Below, one piece after another: positions 58,501-64,000 of a stretch of 64,000 nt of DNA. Numbering within the stretch: the first letter of the stretch is position 1; the number at the start of each line of letters is the position of its first letter. Source of the DNA: Cryptomeria japonica (Eukaryota > Streptophyta > Pinopsida > Cupressales > Cupressaceae); assembly GCF_030272615.1 (NCBI RefSeq), contig NC_081410.1, forward strand, positions 126,954,140 through 127,018,139, given 5' to 3'. The position numbers were made by a program, and so were the translations under genes. Below the pieces are notes generated by a model. The model had not been told where the DNA came from and made no database searches. It saw only the letters and a list, made by a program, of their open reading frames with translations.

Positions 58501-58861
58501 TCAGTGGAATGTATGTTAATTCAGTTGCTTTGATCTTATGTATAAATGTTTTATGGAAATTGGATACATTAGAATACTTTCATTTCTTCATTATGGAATT
58601 TAGATGTATGTGTAGTTTTAAAGTTAAGCATTTAATTTATCTAATTAAATGGACAAATTGGATTAACTGAGGTGTTAATATAATCTACGAATTAATCTTT
58701 GTTGGTAACCCTTAGGAAATCATATGTTAGACTTTCGCTGTGTTATTAAACATGCAATGGTTATAGTTAGTGCACTTAGTCTTTTAAAAAAAAAAATTTA
58801 TTTCACCCTTTAGTTGCCTAGTTGTGTTGTTTTCCTTTAGGGTTCCTAGCGAGGCATTACA
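55598..58861 (+). mobile_element. solo LTR of a Ty3/gypsy-type element (3,264 bp)
   Basis: Starts TGTAGTACCCC and ends GCATTACA, like the gypsy LTR ends in this window. The flanks are CAGGT (55593-55597) and TAGGT (58862-58866), a 5-bp duplication with one C-to-T difference. No internal region or second LTR is seen, so it probably arose by recombination between two LTRs. The length and a GC-richer 3' half (57760-58130) resemble the complete element at the left, but the sequences are not the same family. Short frames inside are not genes. Confidence 0.78.
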
Positions 58862-59073
58862 TAGGTGGAAAAGTATACTGTATTTGGTGGTCGAGGCTTG
58901 TGGTGATGTGTTAGCAACACTCTAAATTCCAATTAGTTAATACTATGATGTTGGAAGCAATTCCTTTCGCCACCTCTTCTCTAGGCTTAACAACTCCAGG
59001 CACTTTGCATGTTTAAGAGCGAAGATATGCACAAGAATGTTGGAAGAATTTTAAAAGAAAGAAAATCTAAGTC

Positions 59074-59913
59074 TTGTCCTTGCATTATCGCTTGTTCATC
59101 TTGAAGGTTGAAGGTCATCTGCTCAAAATTGTAGAGAATTTGTTTTCCCTAGTTAGCCAAAGGATGGAGGAAGCTCTGTTTAGCTTTATTATCAAAAAGC
59201 ATTATGAACCAATTTTTTGTATTGGGGCGGATACGCCCATCTCTCTTTCCTGCAACTATCGTCAAGTCTCTTTCCATGATATTTCAGACCTAAGGCTCAA
59301 AAGGTTGCTCTGTAATTATGAGCTTTTAGTCATTTTGTCAATTAAGCTAATCTTAGGGTCTGGTTTTCTGAGAAGGATAGAGTATCCTAGGGGTAATTCC
59401 AACATATCTTCATGATTTTTTGCCTCTATGTTAGACTGCCAGTATTCCAAAGAGAAGGTGCATGCTCTCACCACGCATCTTTTTGACCAAAATGTTCTAG
59501 TGGGATTGGATACTGCCCTAAATCGTGCCATTATTGGCACATGAATGCCTCGCCTGGGTGATCTAATATTGTTTTCGGTCCCGAGTGAGACCATTAACTA
59601 CTACCCCTTTTTATTGGACTTAAAGGGCCCTGCTCTTGGACGTCACAGGGTGTACACAACAATGACAACTAGGTTTTTAGAATGGAGATTTCTGGGGGAT
59701 GAACAAGACAATGCAAACAGAGAAGATGAATTCCTTGACTTTTCCTGGTTGAATGGCCTTATCCCTCCAAAATTAGAATGAAATGGGAGGGTTGCTAATG
59801 GTCGAAGAACTATGAACGTAAGGGGTCATGGTCGCGAAAATCTTCCAATGCAAAACAAGGGTTGTGGCTGTCTCAGAGGTAGGGGTCATACTCGGGCTGA
59901 GGATCATGTTTAA
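59074..59913 (+). pseudogene. unrecognised ORF in the retroposed insertion
   Basis: One frame runs from about 59074 to TAA 59911-59913, with stops at 59413 (TGA), 59542 (TGA) and 59779 (TGA) and no frameshift. The text includes GADTPISLSCNYRQVSFHD, NRAIIGT, and a basic Gly/Arg-rich end (RGHGRENLPMQNKGCGCLRGRGHTR), which would suit nucleic-acid binding. No domain recognised. It may be the remnant of a LINE ORF1 or of a retrocopied gene. Confidence 0.45.
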
Positions 59914-60226
59914 GACTTCTTGAATTGTATGCAATGTAGATATGATCTTTGTTTAATATCTTTGTCTTTGCTGTTATGTTTATAGATACATCTAGACTCT
60001 ATAATTTTTTGTCCTAATGGAGCTAGTTCTAGACTTTGAAGGCTGAATGCCAACCCTTATTTCAATTTAAAACTTTACAATTCTTCTCTAATGGAAGAAT
60101 TTGGGAAATTGGGGTTGCAAGCCCAATTTTGTTATTTTCGATCAAACAGAATATGTAAATGTTTATATATATTAATATAACTCTCTGGCTCTGTCGTTTA
60201 CCAACCCAAAAAAAAATGTGAAAATA

Positions 60227-61129
60227 TTTTCAAACTAATATGTATGATTGTCAAGATTGATTTACTTATATAGATGGGAAAGAAGAATGATACTATTTTA
60301 ATTAGGTGATTTAATCAATTGCTCATTTATTTATTTAATTGATTATTTTAATTATTTATTATTAGCATCACTTTTTTGTCATTGCTATCAATAATCAAGA
60401 TTGAAATAAAATATAGTTTACTCCAAATAGTTTCTAGTTTACTTATAACTTATATTTCTAAAGTTAATCTTATTAACTATCACTAGCATTTAAGTAGGAA
60501 TAATAGTAATTTATTGAGAATGTTTTTTTTAAGAGGGGTAAATGCTTTTGACTTGAAGCTATGATTTGGTGACGTCACAAACATGAGACCTCATCTCCAA
60601 TATAAACATTCAACGACGACACTTCAAAGAGTTTTGAACCTTGATGACAAGAACATTAACACTGCAACTTAACCATTACACTATGTTAATATCAATAAAT
60701 TGAGAATCTTAAATTTGAAATAACATCAATAAATAAATAAATCCATACTACTATGATTTACCCATTTAATAGATATCTCGATATAAAAATTTAATACCTA
60801 ATATTTATATATCTAACTTAATATTCAATAAAATAAATTATATTACTATTTCAAATAAAAGCTTAAATGATCTTTTATACTTCAAATTATATTTTATAAA
60901 TCATAAGAAGTTCCTTTCAGAGTCCGACTTCCTTTTTTTTCAATACAAAGTTTGCTCTCTTTTTCTTCTTCCTTGTGAATTTTCACATGCAAAACTATTT
61001 AAATAATGTAGTGAAGGTGATATTGTGACCATAAATAATGTAAACATTGGTGGTTAGAACAGCATTACCATTTTGAATGGCTAAAACAACATCATTTTAA
61101 GGTAAAAAAAATCAACTAATGGTTTGTGT
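60227..61129. other. intergenic AT-rich sequence
   Basis: Continuation of the pre-insertion locus after the retroposed element. No gene, RNA gene or repeat pair recognised. Confidence 0.55.
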
Positions 61130-61816
61130 GGATTATATTTTAGCTATTCTGCAGGTCTTTAGTAGTTTTATTGTTCATCTAATGAGTTATTATTAATTAT
61201 ATTTGTCAGGTATCTTAAACACATCTATTTATAGGACATTCAATTTTGAGTGATTATTTATATTCATGAGGTATCTTAAATACATATAGAACTTTGCATC
61301 ATCTATTTGTTGAAGGAAATGATCAAAGAAAGAGAAACCATAATGTTATCTTGATTACTAATAATATTGTTCATTTTTGTCTCCAATTTATCAATCCTAT
61401 CTCTCAAAACACCTCGAGAATTCTAAAGATCAACAAGCATATCATTCTGTAGGTGGAAAGAGGTGCATAGATCTCCAAATCGATAACACCACCAAATTAA
61501 TCAAATGGTGGTCTAGAGGGTGAGTATTCCATAATTTTGATGAAGGGGGAGGGTAGAAATTTTGGTCTTCTTTAAATTATCCTTTGAGCAACTTGAGTGT
61601 CAATAGGGATAGTTCAATTCGGGATCACAATTTATATATAGACTTAAGGTCAATTCTTGAGGATTAGTCTTAATGGTAGAAGGAAGGAGATTTTTTCCTT
61701 TCCTATACATCGAGAAAACCCCCTACCAATTAAGGACCATAATCTTGAATCATTTAGTATATGGAGTGGTAGTTTCAACTTGATAGACAACACTCAAGTT
61801 ACAACTCCTCTTTGTT

Positions 61817-62195
61817 TTTGATAAAAAAACAGCGAAAACTAGGGGGTTGACCCGGAGTACATAGCAATCCTCAAAGAGAGCATTAACAACACAAACACAA
61901 CAGCCAAACGACAGAGCATCAACCAATCCCTATCTTAACTATCAAAAACATAATCCACCTACTACTATAGAAGATCACAAGATTGATGGCAATCTTGTCC
62001 ATATAACGTCTGGAAATGCATATATCCACAAAGACACTAACATTAAACCAACTAACCCTAGTAGTAAGCATATTGTTCATACGGCAGTATCTGGAAAAAA
62101 TAAAAAGAGTCTTAATAAGTCACACAAGGTTGATGATGAAATTAAACATAACTAGGATCCAACAGATCCAGCATCGAAACCATAAACAAAACTAG
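61817..62195 (-). mobile_element. 5'-truncated LINE/retroposon tail, antisense (379 bp)
   Basis: An exact 13-bp duplication ACTCCTCTTTGTT flanks it (61804-61816 and 62196-62208). On the - strand it ends CGGGTCAACCCCCTAGTTTT then a T/A-rich tail, resembling the CGGGTCCCCTAAAACC tail of the LINE at 29272-31131. No ORF remains. Confidence 0.85.
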
Positions 62196-63683
62196 ACTCC
62201 TCTTTGTTATGTTGGGATTAAAGTATTATTTTCTATGTATCACTAAAACTAGACTCTACTTTTGAAAATGTAATTATTACTTATATAAAAGTATTTGAAA
62301 TGTTGTATACCTTTTCGTTAAAGACTATGTTGACACTTATAACACGTGTCTTATCTTGCTTATTTTGCATTGATGTGGTGGTTGTTTTTGTGATATTAAT
62401 TATAATATTACTATTGGTTCATTTTAGTTGTAGAAATTAAAAGTAAATATTTGACATGTATGTATTAGTAGCTTATATAATTACAAAAGTACAATGTGAA
62501 TTTTTAGTAACTATTGTTTCTTTTTATTTATATTTAAAATTATTTAAAAAACACGTTTACATTTAATTATTTGACTTTTTTAATTGCTAAAATATCTGAC
62601 ATATTATGCAATATGTTGACTTTACCTCTATAAATTGAAAGTAAATATTTATTACATTTTTAATTTTGAATATCTACAATTCTTATTCGAAACAACTTAG
62701 TTGGTTATTTAAGTTATTATATTTCTTATATATTTAATGTCATAATTCCCTATTCAAAGGTTTATATAAAAGGAAAGTGTATAACAATAATCTAAATTAA
62801 ATTTTGAGAAATATAGTTGTTCATTTCTCTAAGATGGATAAATGTCATCTGCCTTTTTTTGAAATTAGAATTATTTTTTTATGGTGCTAGAAAGAGGAAC
62901 GTGGGGTTAATGAAACATAGGGTATATATCTGAAGCGACACGTGTGGAGATTTAAAAATGATCTAGGAAAAAAACATCTCGGTGTCAAGTTAAACAATGA
63001 GGTAGAAATAGAGGCTCTTTTACTAGGATTAAACGTAGTGATAATAAGTGTTTTAGCCCAAGATAGGAGATAAGAGTGTATCTTAGTTAATTATCTTACT
63101 TTCCATATCCACTCATATTTTCCTTGCTCACATTTATTGACAAAAAAAATTATGAAAACCAATTTTCAAGAAAATTGCAGTCTCTCTCTAGATCTAGAAT
63201 GTGTCGTACGTAGGAAATTCATTAAATGGTTGTTTTAGTGGTTTTGATATCCTATAAAGTACTAGATCATGTATTATTAACGATTCACTAGCTAGTCATC
63301 AATTTTAATACAGTGAAAGGATAGCGATCCTATAAAGTACTAGATCATGTATTATTAAAGGCTTGGTTTATTTAGCCAACATCTCTTGTTCAAGTGTTCC
63401 ATTATGGACATGCACATTGATAGAAGACATTTCCTTGCAATGTTGGTATTGGAGTGTTTGGGAATAAAATAATTATAGATCATGTATTTATTGTTTATAA
63501 TTGATTGTTACATTTTTATGGATGTCTTATAAGATTCTATTTTTTCTTATATAATATATACTTTATCTTTAGTGTTAATATATGCATCTAAACATTTTAG
63601 TATAATTTGTACTTCTATAAGAATCCTCATAAAACTTCTATAATCTTAAAACTTAAAATATTTAATGTATAATATCTCCTTTG

Positions 63684-63800
63684 TTCACTATCTTAAATTC
63701 AATATCTTCTTATTTTTATTAAGATAGTAGTACCTCTTATAATTCACTATCTTAAATTCAATATCTTCTTATTTTTATTAAGATAGTAGTACCTCTTATA
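63684..63800. repeat. 59-bp tandem duplication in repeat copy D
   Basis: TTCACTATCTTAAATTCAAT...CCTCTTATAA occurs twice in tandem at 63684-63742 and 63743-63800, almost identical. Confidence 0.9.
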
Positions 63801-64000
63801 ATTTATAATCTTTAATTTCAGATTGCTATATTCTAACATAGTTAATTTCCTTAAATTCAAGAACATTCTTTAAATATTATAGTTACAATTATTGTATGTT
63901 GTAATGTCTAAAATCTAATTGAAAAGTAGGCTGGAAAACTTTGATTTATTTTCTTGTCTTAGGAATTTTGGTTCTGGTTTGAAGTGGGTTGACCAATATT

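Larger units (their letters stand above)
55279..60216 (+). mobile_element. retroposed insertion (LINE-like), split by a solo LTR
   Basis: A 10-bp repeat TGTGAAAATA lies at 55269-55278 and 60217-60226, and the right end is an A-rich tail (ACCCAAAAAAAAA, 60204-60216). These are marks of target-primed retroposition. After removal of the solo LTR (55598-58866) the insert is about 1.67 kb. It holds one broken ORF near its 3' end. It lies next to, and 13 bp beyond, the previous LINE's right duplication. Confidence 0.68.
61130..63960. repeat. dispersed repeat copy D
   Basis: Starts with the CTATTCTGCAGGTCTTTAG segment shared with 29146 and runs to AGGCTGGAAAACTTT (63931), shared with 38097. It is interrupted by a LINE tail at 61817-62195 and carries local duplications: CCTATAAAGTACTAGATCAT at 63250 and 63329, and a 59-bp tandem at 63684-63800. 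The segment about 61290-61800 has no match in the other copies and may be another old insertion. Confidence 0.65.

Noticed and set aside
1-64000. tRNA and rRNA genes
   Set aside because: Apart from the tRNA-Met-complementary primer-binding sites, I saw no cloverleaf-type sequence with A and B boxes and no rRNA-like stretch; an automated scan was not possible.

Overview
The window is plant nuclear DNA. It is AT-rich, made mostly of decayed and nested transposable elements, and holds one intact-looking plant-type gene. Long (about 3.3 kb) Ty3/gypsy LTRs, old elements full of C-to-T-type nonsense mutations and very low gene density suggest a large-genome gymnosperm, probably a conifer. That assignment is inference; no species marker is visible.

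Layout. (1) 1-10364: a chromodomain Ty3/gypsy element on the + strand. Its 5' LTR is cut by the window edge; the 3' LTR is complete (6989-10364). Gag-pol carries 11 in-frame stops and one frameshift. It abuts a relic of a PPR gene (10390-10850). (2) 10851-15480: intergenic DNA leading into copy A of a noncoding dispersed repeat family that recurs four times. (3) 15481-28593: a 13.1-kb hAT-superfamily DNA transposon inside copy A, with an 8-bp target-site duplication, imperfect 14-bp terminal inverted repeats and repeated GGCGAA motifs near both ends. It holds a broken hAT transposase (- strand) and two broken + strand 'cargo' genes. One encodes an unrecognised protein of about 190 aa. The other encodes a protein of about 1,360 codons with a G-patch-like motif and a coiled-coil tail. 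Copies of one repeated cassette lie upstream of both cargo genes. (4) 29272-31131: an ORF1-only LINE with a 14-bp target-site duplication. (5) 31744-36818: a - strand non-autonomous LTR element with a coiled-coil/zinc-knuckle gag and a second lysine-rich ORF but no visible pol. Its 5' LTR is truncated. (6) 38545-47445: a - strand Ty1/copia element whose reverse transcriptase/RNase H part is a scrambled array of near-identical modules with two fold-backs. (7) 50187-51592: the only gene that looks functional, a three-exon SABATH methyltransferase of 377 aa with a GC-AG second intron. A broken partial copy lies 1.4 kb downstream. (8) 53417-60226: a 219-bp tandem duplication, then a stack of two retroposed insertions, the second split by a 3.26-kb solo LTR. 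(9) 60227-64000: intergenic DNA and repeat copy D, with a small antisense LINE tail.

Many insertion boundaries could be fixed from the sequence alone, because target-site duplications were found or because another copy of the dispersed repeat shows the uninterrupted site. Apart from the SABATH gene, every coding region is broken.
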